DNA from: Sinomonas humi
GTDB lineage: Bacteria > Actinomycetota > Actinomycetes > Actinomycetales > Micrococcaceae
Assembly: GCF_000802235.1 (NCBI RefSeq)
Contig: NZ_JTDL01000145.1
Span: forward strand, 62,001 to 126,000
Direction of reading: 5' to 3'
Length of the DNA: 64,000 nucleotides
The position numbers were made by a program, and so were the translations under genes. The notes beneath the pieces are model-generated. The model had not been told where the DNA came from, did no database searches, and saw only the letters and a program-made list of their open reading frames with translations. Positions 16,847 through 25,152 of the stretch are shown here, in pieces (within the stretch, counting starts at the first letter, position 1; every line of letters starts with the position of its first letter).

Positions 16847-17955
16847 TGGGCTCGTTCGCCGTCGTGCCCGACGACGGGCCCCTGCGGCTTGTCCTCGTGG
16901 GGGCGGGAAACATGGGGCGCGCGTGGCTTCGGATGATCGCGGGCACGCCGACCGTGCGCCTCGTCGGCCTGGTCGACCTGGACCTCAACCTCGCGCAGCG
17001 GGCGGCGGCGGAGCACGGGCTCGACGTCGTGATCGGCGACTCGCTCACCGCGGTCGCCGCGGAGTCCGGCGCTCAGGCGGTCATCGACGTGACCGTGCCG
17101 CCCGCGCACCACGCGGTCAACACCGAGGCGCTCCTGGCCGGGTTGCCCGTGCTGTGCGAGAAGCCGATCGCGCCGACGGTCACCGAGACGCTCTCGCTCA
17201 TCGCGACCGAGGAGGTCTCCGGGCAGCTTCTCATGACGAGCCAGTCCCGCCGGTACTACCCCGCGCTGGCGAGGCTGAAGAGCATGACGGCGACGCTCGG
17301 CGATATCGGGATCGTCACCACCGAGTTCTTCAAGGCCCCGCACTTCGGCGGCTTCCGGGACGAGATGGAGCACCCGCTGCTGGTGGACATGGCGATCCAC
17401 GCGTTCGACGCGGTCCGCTACCTGCTCGACGCCGATCCCGTCACCGTCGACTGCCGCACCTTCAACCCCTCGTGGAGCTGGTATCGCGGCGACGCCGCGG
17501 CGAATGCGATCTTCACGTTCGAGGGCGGCACGCGGTACACGTACACCGGCAGCTGGTGCAGTCCCGGGCTCGAGACGTCGTGGAACGGCAGCTGGCGGGT
17601 GAGCGGGGCCCGCGGCACGGCGGTGTGGGACGGCGACGGCGAACCCGCCGTCGTCCATGCGGAGGACGACGGCGCCCGGCCGGCCGAGGTGCCGGAGATC
17701 CGTTCCGAGATCGCCGGGGCGCTCGACGAGTTCGTCACGGCACTGCGCAGCGGGGAGACGCCGTCCGGCGACGTCCACTCGAACGTCCACAGCCTCGCGA
17801 TGGTCGAGGCCGCCGTGCTCTCCGCCTCGACGGGGCGCACTGTGGAGCTCGCAGCCGTGCTCGAGGACGCCTACCGCAAGGCGCTTGAGAACGAGCTGCG
17901 CGACGACGTGCGCGAGGCCCTGCGCTCGTGGGGTTCGCCGGCAAGGGAGGCATGA
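16846..17955 (+). CDS. Gfo/Idh/MocA-family oxidoreductase
   Basis: NAD(P)-dependent sugar or inositol dehydrogenase type, 369 residues. Rossmann motif VLVGAGNMGRAW at the N-terminus, the family's EKP motif in CEKPIAPTVTET, and a C-terminal alpha/beta domain with DMAIHAFDAVRYLL (catalytic-type Asp and His). ATG 16846 overlaps the ThuA stop (TGATG). The gene ends overlapping the GH127 start. It probably oxidises the sugar released by the operon; the substrate cannot be read from sequence. Confidence 0.9.
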   Translation: MGSFAVVPDDGPLRLVLVGAGNMGRAWLRMIAGTPTVRLVGLVDLDLNLAQRAAAEHGLDVVIGDSLTAVAAESGAQAVIDVTVPPAHHAVNTEALLAGLPVLCEKPIAPTVTETLSLIATEEVSGQLLMTSQSRRYYPALARLKSMTATLGDIGIVTTEFFKAPHFGGFRDEMEHPLLVDMAIHAFDAVRYLLDADPVTVDCRTFNPSWSWYRGDAAANAIFTFEGGTRYTYTGSWCSPGLETSWNGSWRVSGARGTAVWDGDGEPAVVHAEDDGARPAEVPEIRSEIAGALDEFVTALRSGETPSGDVHSNVHSLAMVEAAVLSASTGRTVELAAVLEDAYRKALENELRDDVREALRSWGSPAREA

Positions 17956-20003
17956 TGAGCACGAGTCCCAAATCCGTCACGGCCGCACCTGTGGCCGCGA
18001 CCGCTTTCGGCGTCGTCGGGTCGTCAGGCCAGGGCACTGCCTTGGGCGACGGCGTGCTCGGCCGCTGGCAGAGGCGCAACCGGGAGCGGACGATCCCGCA
18101 CGGCCTCGAGCAGCTCGAGGCCGTCGGGAACATCGACAACTTGCGTGGCGCAGCGGGGCTTTCGAATGCGCCGTTCCGCGGCCCCGTCTTCGCCGACAGC
18201 GACGTGTACAAGACACTCGAGGCCGTCGCGTGGGAGCTCGGACACGAAGGCGACGAGGCTCTCCGGACCTTCTACGACGACACCGTCGCGCTCCTAGAGA
18301 AGGCACAGGAGGACGGGGGATACCTGAACTCCGCGTATCAGCTGGCAGATGCGGGAGGCACTCCACGTCGAGACCACGCCACGGTGCGCGAGCGCTGGAG
18401 CGATTTCGCGTTCGGGCACGAACTGTACTGCGCGGGCCACCTGATCCAGGCTGCGGTGGCCGCCGCGCGTTCGCTCGGCGACGACCGACTGCTCGAGGTC
18501 GCGACCCGCTTTGCCGACCTCATTGTGCGCGAGTTCGGGGGACCGGAGTCTGCGGTGTACCCGGGGCACCCGGAGATCGAGTACGCGCTTGTCGAGCTCT
18601 ACCGCCTCACCGGGAAGCGGGAGTATCTCGAAACCGCTGCCGCCTTCATCGACCGGCGCGGCGCCGGGTGGCTCGGCGACGGCGTCTTCGGGAGGGCCTA
18701 CTACCAGGACGACGCCCCGGTCCGGGACACGGAGATCATGCGCGGCCACGCCGTCCGTGCCATCTACCTCAACAGCGGCGTGGCCGACGTCTACCTCGAG
18801 ACAGGCGACCGACCGCTGCTCGCGGCCCTCGAGACGCAGTGGGACGATATGGTCTCCCGCCGCAGCTACGTCACGGGAGGAACGGGGTCTAGGCACCGCG
18901 ACGAGTCGTTCGGCGACGCGTACGAGCTGCCGAGTGATCGGGCCTACGCCGAGACCTGCGCCGGAATCGCGGCCATGCACTGGGCGTGGAGGATGTATCT
19001 GGCCACCGGCGGGGCGAAGTACGCCGACTTCTTCGAAACCGCCCTCTACAACGTCGTCGCAGACGGCCTCGCCGAATCGGGTGACGCCTTCTTCTACAGC
19101 AATCCCCTGCAACTGCGCGCGGATCACCTCTCCGTGCAGGAGGAGGCGGCGGCAACCCGGCTGAGCTGGTACTACTGCGCGTGCTGCCCGCCAAATCTCA
19201 TGCGCACCTTCGCGAGCCTTGAGGGCTACCTCGCGGGCGTGCGCGACGGCGAACTGCAGCTCGTGCAGTACACGCGGTCGCGGATCGAAGCCGAGGTGCA
19301 GGGCGGCCGTTGCGTGCTCGACGTCGACACCGAGTACCCGGCCGACGGCCGCGTGCGCATCACCGTGGCCGAGGCCTCGCGCGGCGCCGGCTCCCACGAT
19401 GGCCCTCTCGGCGCGCTCTCGCTGCGGGTTCCTGCCTGGTGTGGGGGAGTGCGCATCGTCGTCAACGGCGCGGCCGTCACTGCCGAGCCCGCCGACGGCT
19501 GGATCCGGCTCGACAACGCGCTCGCGGAAGGCACCGTCGTCGAGCTCGACTTCGACCTGACGCCGCAAGTGCTGCTCCCCGACGAAAGGATCGACGCGAT
19601 CCGCGGCTGCGCCGCCGTGCGCCGCGGCCCAGTCGTCTACTGTCTCGAGCAGCGCGACAATGAGGCAGACGTCGACCGAGCCGCCCTTGACCCCGCGGCC
19701 CTAGATCGCGCCACCCGCGACCCGGACGAGCCCCTCGTTGAGACGGACATCTCGACCGAGCTCGGACCGATACTCGAGACGTCCGGCGCGGTGAGGGAGA
19801 GCGGCGTCGGCGAGCTGTACGCGCCGAGCGGCCGGAAGCGGCCGACCTCGGAGCGCGCTGTTCTTCCCTCAGGGCGCACCGTTCTTCCCTCAGGGCGCAC
19901 CGTTTTTCCCTCGGAGTGCACAGTCCTTCGCCTCCGGCCGTACGCGACGTGGGGCAACGGCGATCCGGGCGCCATGCGGATCTGGATCCCTATCGCCCGC
20001 TGA
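17952..20003 (+). CDS. GH127 beta-L-arabinofuranosidase-type glycosidase
   Basis: Glycoside hydrolase of 683 residues without a signal peptide, so intracellular. GH127 enzymes use a cysteine nucleophile in a zinc-thiolate site. The expected residues are present: Glu334 and Cys336 in AETCAG, and Cys411-Cys412 in CACCPPN. These align with E338, C340, C417 and C418 of the Bifidobacterium enzyme. ATG 17952 gives an ATGA overlap with the upstream gene; ATG 17955 has better spacing from GGGAGG. The C-terminal sandwich domain contains a four-unit heptad duplication (bases 19848-19931) not expected in the family. Likely role: splitting an imported beta-L-arabinoside. Confidence 0.92.
   Translation: MMSTSPKSVTAAPVAATAFGVVGSSGQGTALGDGVLGRWQRRNRERTIPHGLEQLEAVGNIDNLRGAAGLSNAPFRGPVFADSDVYKTLEAVAWELGHEGDEALRTFYDDTVALLEKAQEDGGYLNSAYQLADAGGTPRRDHATVRERWSDFAFGHELYCAGHLIQAAVAAARSLGDDRLLEVATRFADLIVREFGGPESAVYPGHPEIEYALVELYRLTGKREYLETAAAFIDRRGAGWLGDGVFGRAYYQDDAPVRDTEIMRGHAVRAIYLNSGVADVYLETGDRPLLAALETQWDDMVSRRSYVTGGTGSRHRDESFGDAYELPSDRAYAETCAGIAAMHWAWRMYLATGGAKYADFFETALYNVVADGLAESGDAFFYSNPLQLRADHLSVQEEAAATRLSWYYCACCPPNLMRTFASLEGYLAGVRDGELQLVQYTRSRIEAEVQGGRCVLDVDTEYPADGRVRITVAEASRGAGSHDGPLGALSLRVPAWCGGVRIVVNGAAVTAEPADGWIRLDNALAEGTVVELDFDLTPQVLLPDERIDAIRGCAAVRRGPVVYCLEQRDNEADVDRAALDPAALDRATRDPDEPLVETDISTELGPILETSGAVRESGVGELYAPSGRKRPTSERAVLPSGRTVLPSGRTVFPSECTVLRLRPYATWGNGDPGAMRIWIPIAR
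19848..19931 (+). repeat. Four 21-bp tandem units inside the GH127 gene
   Basis: The units encode SERAVLP, SGRTVLP, SGRTVFP and SECTVLR. The two central copies are nearly identical (TCAGGGCGCACCGTT). The period is a multiple of three, so the frame is kept and seven residues are added per copy. Confidence 0.8.
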
Positions 20004-20072
20004 ACCCGCCCTCACGGAGGCCGCGTTCGGGCGCCGGCTACATGCGACGGCGAGGATGTGGGAATCCTGTTG

Positions 20073-20115
20073 CGGAATGTCACGCATTCAACCCTTTTGA
20101 ATGCGTGACATTCCG
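20073..20115. terminator. 19-bp perfect inverted repeat between convergent genes
   Basis: GGAATGTCACGCATTCAA (20074-20091) pairs without mismatch with 20097-20114 around CCCTT; C20073-G20115 adds one pair. It lies between the GH127 gene and a convergent monooxygenase gene. No U-tract flanks it, so bidirectional termination is likely but not certain. Confidence 0.6.
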
Positions 20116-20151
20116 GGGGACTGCTGGTCGGGTCTCCACTCACAGCCCGTC

Positions 20152-21633
20152 CTAAGCCGCAGCGGGCGGCCCGAACCAGCTGGTCATTGCCTCCTGCAGT
20201 CCGTTGCTTGAGCCGTCGCCGACCCATGCGACGTAGCCATCCGGGCGAACCAGAACGGCGCTGGGAGCGCCGACCGTGCCAAGGACCGGAAGCTCCCAAC
20301 GGCCGCGGTATTGGGCGTCGACCAGCTGGACTCGCTCGGCCCAAGGGCTGACGTCGAGCGCCCCGGGCTCGCCGAGGTTGAGCAGCACGGGCCGCGCCGA
20401 GTGCAGCAGGGAGAACACCCGGACGGGCCCGTTGGCAGTTTCGAGATCGAGGTCCGGCACGCGACGGCCGAGCAAGGGGTGGCCCTCGCCGAGGTCGTAA
20501 TGGATATCGAGGCCGCTCATCATGCCGGCGATCCGCTTGCGCGGCTCGTCCATGGCCAGCAACTCGGTCACGATGTCGCGGAGGGCGTCCGTTCGTTCGT
20601 CGGTGCGGCTCAGGGCGACTTGGGCCATCGTGTTGTGCAGCACCCGGGCGGCGACTGGGTGCCGCTCAGCGTGGTACGTATCCAGCAGGCTCTCCGGCGA
20701 AGTCCCCTTTACCACCTGCGCGAGTTTCCAGCCGAGGTTCACCGCGTCCTGAACGCCGACGCCCAGGCCTTGGCCGCCCATCGGGGAGTGCACGTGAGCG
20801 GCATCGCCTGCCAACAGCACGCGTCCTTTTCGATAGGCGGCCGCCTGCCGGGTCGCGTCGGTGAACCGCGAGATCCAAGCTGCATTTCGCAATCCGAAGT
20901 CCGTGCCGTAGACGGCGATGAGCGCCCTGCTCAGGTCCTTGAGGGTCGGGTTTTCGGTTCGCCCGGGAAGCTCCTCGGTCACCATGCAGCGGACGGATCG
21001 ACCGCCGGATGTGCCTGTTCCCTCGACCTTTGACAGTCCGTGGAGTCCAGGGCCCTGACGGCGCAGGCCCCACTCGGGCTCCTCGTCCATCTCGACCTCG
21101 GCGATCAGACTGCTCGTTGTCGCCTCCCAGCCAACGAATTCGATGCCCGCCGTCTTGCGCACCAGGCTGCGACCCCCGTCGCAGCCCACGAGATATTCGG
21201 CGCGCACCGGATCGCCGTCGCTCAGTCCGACGACGACACCGCCGGAGTCTTGCGCGAAGCCCGTCACCTCGCGCCCGCGGTGGGTCGGCACTCCAAGTTC
21301 GTCGACCCAGTCGGCCAGCGTGTGCTCGATGTGCTGCTGCGCGAGGCCGAGACCGTAGTTGTGCCGAGTCGGGAAGTCGCTGATGTCGAGGCGGATCCAG
21401 GCAAAGCCGCCGACCTGCCCGGTCTGGCCCTGATCCAGGAACCGATCCGCGATCCCGCGCTGATCCAGCACCTCGATCGTGCGCGACGAGAAGCCGAGGG
21501 CCCGTTGGCCGATGAGGGCCAGGGTTTCGCGCCGTTCCAGGACCGCGACGTCGACCCCCGCGAGCGCCAATTCTCCCGCCAGCATGAGGCCGGTTGGACC
21601 CGCGCCGACAATCACCACTTGATGTTCGGTCAT
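20152..21633 (-). CDS. FAD-dependent aromatic monooxygenase (PheA/TfdB family)
   Basis: Flavoprotein hydroxylase of 493 residues. It has the N-terminal dinucleotide motif VVIVGAGPTGLMLAG, the DG motif YLVGCDGGRSLVRKTAG, and the GD motif LAGDAAHVHSPMGGQGLGVG that binds the FAD ribityl chain. Relatives hydroxylate phenols, polyketides or rifamycins using NAD(P)H and oxygen; the substrate here is unknown. It is monocistronic and divergent from a GH16 lipoprotein gene across a 180-bp gap in which I see no clear operator. Confidence 0.9.
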   Translation of the reverse strand: MTEHQVVIVGAGPTGLMLAGELALAGVDVAVLERRETLALIGQRALGFSSRTIEVLDQRGIADRFLDQGQTGQVGGFAWIRLDISDFPTRHNYGLGLAQQHIEHTLADWVDELGVPTHRGREVTGFAQDSGGVVVGLSDGDPVRAEYLVGCDGGRSLVRKTAGIEFVGWEATTSSLIAEVEMDEEPEWGLRRQGPGLHGLSKVEGTGTSGGRSVRCMVTEELPGRTENPTLKDLSRALIAVYGTDFGLRNAAWISRFTDATRQAAAYRKGRVLLAGDAAHVHSPMGGQGLGVGVQDAVNLGWKLAQVVKGTSPESLLDTYHAERHPVAARVLHNTMAQVALSRTDERTDALRDIVTELLAMDEPRKRIAGMMSGLDIHYDLGEGHPLLGRRVPDLDLETANGPVRVFSLLHSARPVLLNLGEPGALDVSPWAERVQLVDAQYRGRWELPVLGTVGAPSAVLVRPDGYVAWVGDGSSNGLQEAMTSWFGPPAAA

Positions 21634-21813
21634 GAAACTTGAGAGCTTCTCATCTTGATTCCATTCCCTGCAACTTGTGTCGCCTGCAATGGTTCCGCGT
21701 TTGCTTCACTTTGGGTGTTCTGCCTAGCGTTGACCCGCGTTCGTGACCAAATCGTTATCGCGGACAACGAATTGTAGGCGGGCGGGGGCGCCGTTGAAGA
21801 AGAGGACGACCCC

Positions 21814-22914
21814 ATGAAATCCGATGTCTTGATATCTCGCAAACGTCACCTTGTGGTGCTCGCAGCAGCGGCCCTGGCCCTCGCGGGCTGCGCCGGATCG
21901 GGGACGAGCCCGACGGCAGCGCCCACGAGTTCGCCGTCGGTCGCTGCGCTCGCCAAGACGGGAGGTGGGGCGATGCCCACTCCGAGCAGCACGCCGACCT
22001 CGGCCAAGCCCACGACCAGTGGGGCCCCGACGCCGGGCAGCACCACTAGCAGCGCTCCGATCTCGAACGGAACCGCAAGCGGGACGACGGCGTCCGCAGC
22101 CGCTTCGATGGCGAACTCAGCGCCCGCCGGAGGTTCGGCGCCCGCTGGGGGTTCGGTGCCGGCGGCGGGAACGGCGTCGTCGCCGATCGCCAACGCGGTT
22201 GCGGCAAGCACGACCGACGGGTCGCAGGCTGCCCTCACTCAGGGCTGGGGCCCGGTCACGGCAGGCGACGAGTTCAACTATTCAGGGGCGCCCGACCCGA
22301 TGAAATGGAGCGTCTACAACTCGGCCGGAAACGCCGGACAGGGACTCCGTTCCCCTCAGGCGATCAGCGTGAACAACGGCATGATGACCATCTCGGGAAA
22401 CTCCGCGGGAACCACTGGCGGTATGAGCGCCAAGTTCTCGCGCCAACAGTATGGCCGGTACGAGGTCAGGATGAGGACCAGCGCCAACGAGCCGCAGTAC
22501 CACGCCGTGTCTATCCTGTGGCCGGACACGACATCTGCGAAATGCTCTGAGATCGATTTCGCCGAGCAGAACGGAAATCTCGCCGGTATCAACTTCTTCC
22601 TCCACTACGGCTGCGCCAATGGGGTCCAGACCTATGCGACCAAGCCACTCGATCTGACCCAGTGGCACAACTATGCAGTTCAGGTTTGCCCCTCAGGTGT
22701 GACGGGCTACGTTGACGGCCAGGCCTGGTTCAAGGACACCAATCCGGCGCACCAACCCGGGCAGTCCATGCATCAGACACTGCAGCTCGACTGGTTCCCG
22801 ACCGGGCAGCCCACCAAACCGGCAACGATGAACGTTGACTGGGTGCGCGACTACAGCATCAACGGCACCGGAAGCGGCGCTTCGGGGACGGTGGCAGCAA
22901 CGCCCCAATGCTGA
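21814..22914 (+). CDS. Secreted GH16-family glycoside hydrolase lipoprotein
   Basis: Protein of 366 residues: a lipoprotein signal peptide with lipobox LAGC (Cys26), a low-complexity Ala/Thr/Ser/Pro/Gly linker of roughly 110 residues, then a jelly-roll domain. The GH16 catalytic motif ExDxxE is seen as EIDFAE (246-251), so both acidic catalytic residues are present. Typical GH16 substrates are beta-1,3-glucans or galactans. The long linker should hold the enzyme off the membrane, within or beyond the cell wall. Start ATG 21814 follows AGAGGACG. Confidence 0.87.
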   Translation: MKSDVLISRKRHLVVLAAAALALAGCAGSGTSPTAAPTSSPSVAALAKTGGGAMPTPSSTPTSAKPTTSGAPTPGSTTSSAPISNGTASGTTASAAASMANSAPAGGSAPAGGSVPAAGTASSPIANAVAASTTDGSQAALTQGWGPVTAGDEFNYSGAPDPMKWSVYNSAGNAGQGLRSPQAISVNNGMMTISGNSAGTTGGMSAKFSRQQYGRYEVRMRTSANEPQYHAVSILWPDTTSAKCSEIDFAEQNGNLAGINFFLHYGCANGVQTYATKPLDLTQWHNYAVQVCPSGVTGYVDGQAWFKDTNPAHQPGQSMHQTLQLDWFPTGQPTKPATMNVDWVRDYSINGTGSGASGTVAATPQC

Positions 22915-22948
22915 GCCGGGTGTCGAGGCCTAGCCGCTTAGGGGCCGC

Positions 22949-25087
22949 TTAGCCGCCGGGAACCGGGTCGTGGCGTAGATACTCCCGGCGGAAGCGGCCG
23001 GTGCCGGCGGTGAGGGCGCGGAGTTCGACGGCGTACCGGAGGAGCTCGACGTCGGGCACCTCGGCGCTGATCTCGGTCAGCGGTTCGCCGGACGAACTCC
23101 CCGAGCCAGCGGAGGTCGTGCCCGTGAGCCGGCCGCGGCGTGAAGAGAGATCGCTCATGACGGCGCCGACGTAGTCGTCGGGGACGCTGATCGTGACCGA
23201 TGAGACGGGCTCGAGGAGCTGGATCTTCGCCGCCGCGGCCGCCTCCCGGAGCGCGAGGGCGCCCGCCGCCTGGAAGGCCGCGTCCGAGGAGTCCACGCTG
23301 TGGGTCTTGCCGCCCACGAGCGTGACGCGGATGTCGACGACGGGGAAGCCCTTCGCAACGCCCTTCTCCATCTGCGACCGTACGCCCTTCTCCACCGAGA
23401 CGATGAACGGCCCAGGGATCACGCCGCCCACGATCTTGTCCACGAACTCGAACCCGCCGCCGCGCTCGAGCGGCTCGACCTCGATGTCGCAGATCGCATA
23501 CTGGCCGTGCCCGCCCGACTGCTTCACATACCGCCCGTGGCCTGCCGCGCCCTCGGCGAACGTCTCGCGCAAGGGGGTGACGACGTCGACCGTCTGAAGC
23601 TTGACCCCCTGCTCGCGGAGCCTGTCCAGCACGACCTCCGCGTGTGCCTCGCCCATGCACCACAGCACGAGCTGATGAGTCTCGGAGTTGCGCTCGACCC
23701 GCAGCGTCGGGTCGCCAGCCGCGACCCTTGCGAGGTTCTTCGCGAGCGCGTCCTCGTCCCCGTGGGATGCCGCCTCGACGGCCACGGGCATGAGCGGCTC
23801 CGGCATGTCCCATGCCGCGACGAGGAGGGGCCGCTCGCGCGAGGACACCGTGTCGCCGGTCTCGGCGGAGACCCGCGCGATCGCGCAGAGATCGCCCGCG
23901 ACCGCGTACTGCACCGGCCGGAGGTTTGAGCCGAACGGCGAATAGAGGTGGCCGAGGCGCTCGTCGCTGTCGTGGTCCGGGTGGCCACGTTCCTCGAGGC
24001 CGTGTCCCGCTATGTGCACCGGCGTGTCCTCGTGGAGAGTCCCCGAGAAGAGGCGCACGAGGCAGACCCGTCCGAGGAACGGATCGACGGTGGTCCGGAC
24101 GACCTCGCCCACGAGCGGGCCATTTGGATCGCACGTGAGATCCTCGACCGGGTTGCCGTTCAGCTCGCTCACTTCGGGAACGGCGTGTTCCGCCGGCGAG
24201 GGGAAGCCTCGCGTGAGGACTTCGAGGAGTTCGGCGGTGCCCAGGCCATTCGTCGCCGAGGTCGGTATGACGGGGAAGAAGGAGCCGCGGGCGACGGCGG
24301 TCTCGAGATCCCCGATGAGCGTGTCGAGGGAGATTTCCTCGCCTCCGAGATACCGGTCCATGAGGGTCTCGTCCTCGCTCTCGGCGATGATTCCCTCGAT
24401 GAGTTCGCCGCGTGCAGCGTCCCACTCCGCGAGCTCGCTCTGCTCCGCCGGACGGAAGGTCGGCTGCAGCTCGTCTCCCGAGTAATCCGACACCGTGCCA
24501 GAAAGCAGCCCGAGCAGTCCGGTGACAGCGCCGTCGTCGCGGAGGGGGAGATAAAGGGGGAGCACCGACTCGCCGAAGGCTGCGCGGCATTCGGCGAAGA
24601 CGCCGTCGTAATCCGCTCGGGGATGGTCGAGCCTGCTGATGACGACGGCGCGCGGCATGCCAACCCGTTCGCACTCGGCCCAGAGCGCCGTCGTCGTCGC
24701 GTCGACACCGTCGACCGCCGAGACCACGAACAGCGCGCCGTCGGCAGCGCGCAGGCCAGCGCGAAGCTCGCCCACGAAGTCCGCGTAGCCGGGCGTGTCG
24801 AGCAGGTTCACCTTGATATCGCCGACGACGACGGGAGCCACCGAGAGCGTCACGGATCGCTGCTGGTGCACGGCCGAAGGATCGGAATCACTCACAGTCG
24901 TGCCGTCCGCGATCGACCCCATCCTCGAAATGGCGCCCGTCGAGGCGAGCACGGCCTCGAGCAGCATGGTCTTGCCCGCGCCCGAATGGCCCACGAGCAC
25001 CACGTTGCGGATGAGTTCCGGTCGGTCCGGTGCTGCCTCCGGGCTGACAGTCCCTTTTGCTGGGCCGTTCGTGCCTTTGGCCGACAT
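22949..25087 (-). CDS. fusA2: Elongation factor G-like protein (EF-G2)
   Basis: Translational GTPase paralogue of 712 residues with the EF-G domain order. P-loop GHSGAGKT near residue 35 and the G3 motif DTPGYADF near 98 are intact. The G4 position, NKxD in true EF-G, reads SRLD (VVISRLDHPRAD), which should weaken guanine recognition. The C-terminal domain IV region (GHGRYVKQSGGHGQYA, PGPFIVSVEKGV) is conserved. Actinobacteria commonly carry such a paralogue besides the canonical fusA of the str operon; its function is poorly defined. I chose ATG 25087 (MSAKG) behind GGGAGG rather than longer starts to 25237 that overlap the neighbouring kinase gene. Confidence 0.9.
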   Translation of the reverse strand: MSAKGTNGPAKGTVSPEAAPDRPELIRNVVLVGHSGAGKTMLLEAVLASTGAISRMGSIADGTTVSDSDPSAVHQQRSVTLSVAPVVVGDIKVNLLDTPGYADFVGELRAGLRAADGALFVVSAVDGVDATTTALWAECERVGMPRAVVISRLDHPRADYDGVFAECRAAFGESVLPLYLPLRDDGAVTGLLGLLSGTVSDYSGDELQPTFRPAEQSELAEWDAARGELIEGIIAESEDETLMDRYLGGEEISLDTLIGDLETAVARGSFFPVIPTSATNGLGTAELLEVLTRGFPSPAEHAVPEVSELNGNPVEDLTCDPNGPLVGEVVRTTVDPFLGRVCLVRLFSGTLHEDTPVHIAGHGLEERGHPDHDSDERLGHLYSPFGSNLRPVQYAVAGDLCAIARVSAETGDTVSSRERPLLVAAWDMPEPLMPVAVEAASHGDEDALAKNLARVAAGDPTLRVERNSETHQLVLWCMGEAHAEVVLDRLREQGVKLQTVDVVTPLRETFAEGAAGHGRYVKQSGGHGQYAICDIEVEPLERGGGFEFVDKIVGGVIPGPFIVSVEKGVRSQMEKGVAKGFPVVDIRVTLVGGKTHSVDSSDAAFQAAGALALREAAAAAKIQLLEPVSSVTISVPDDYVGAVMSDLSSRRGRLTGTTSAGSGSSSGEPLTEISAEVPDVELLRYAVELRALTAGTGRFRREYLRHDPVPGG

Positions 25088-25152
25088 GCTCGCCTCCCTG
25101 TTCCGGGTCCGGGCCTTAATCGTGCTCCTTTCGGACGCCGGACGGCGAGGAC

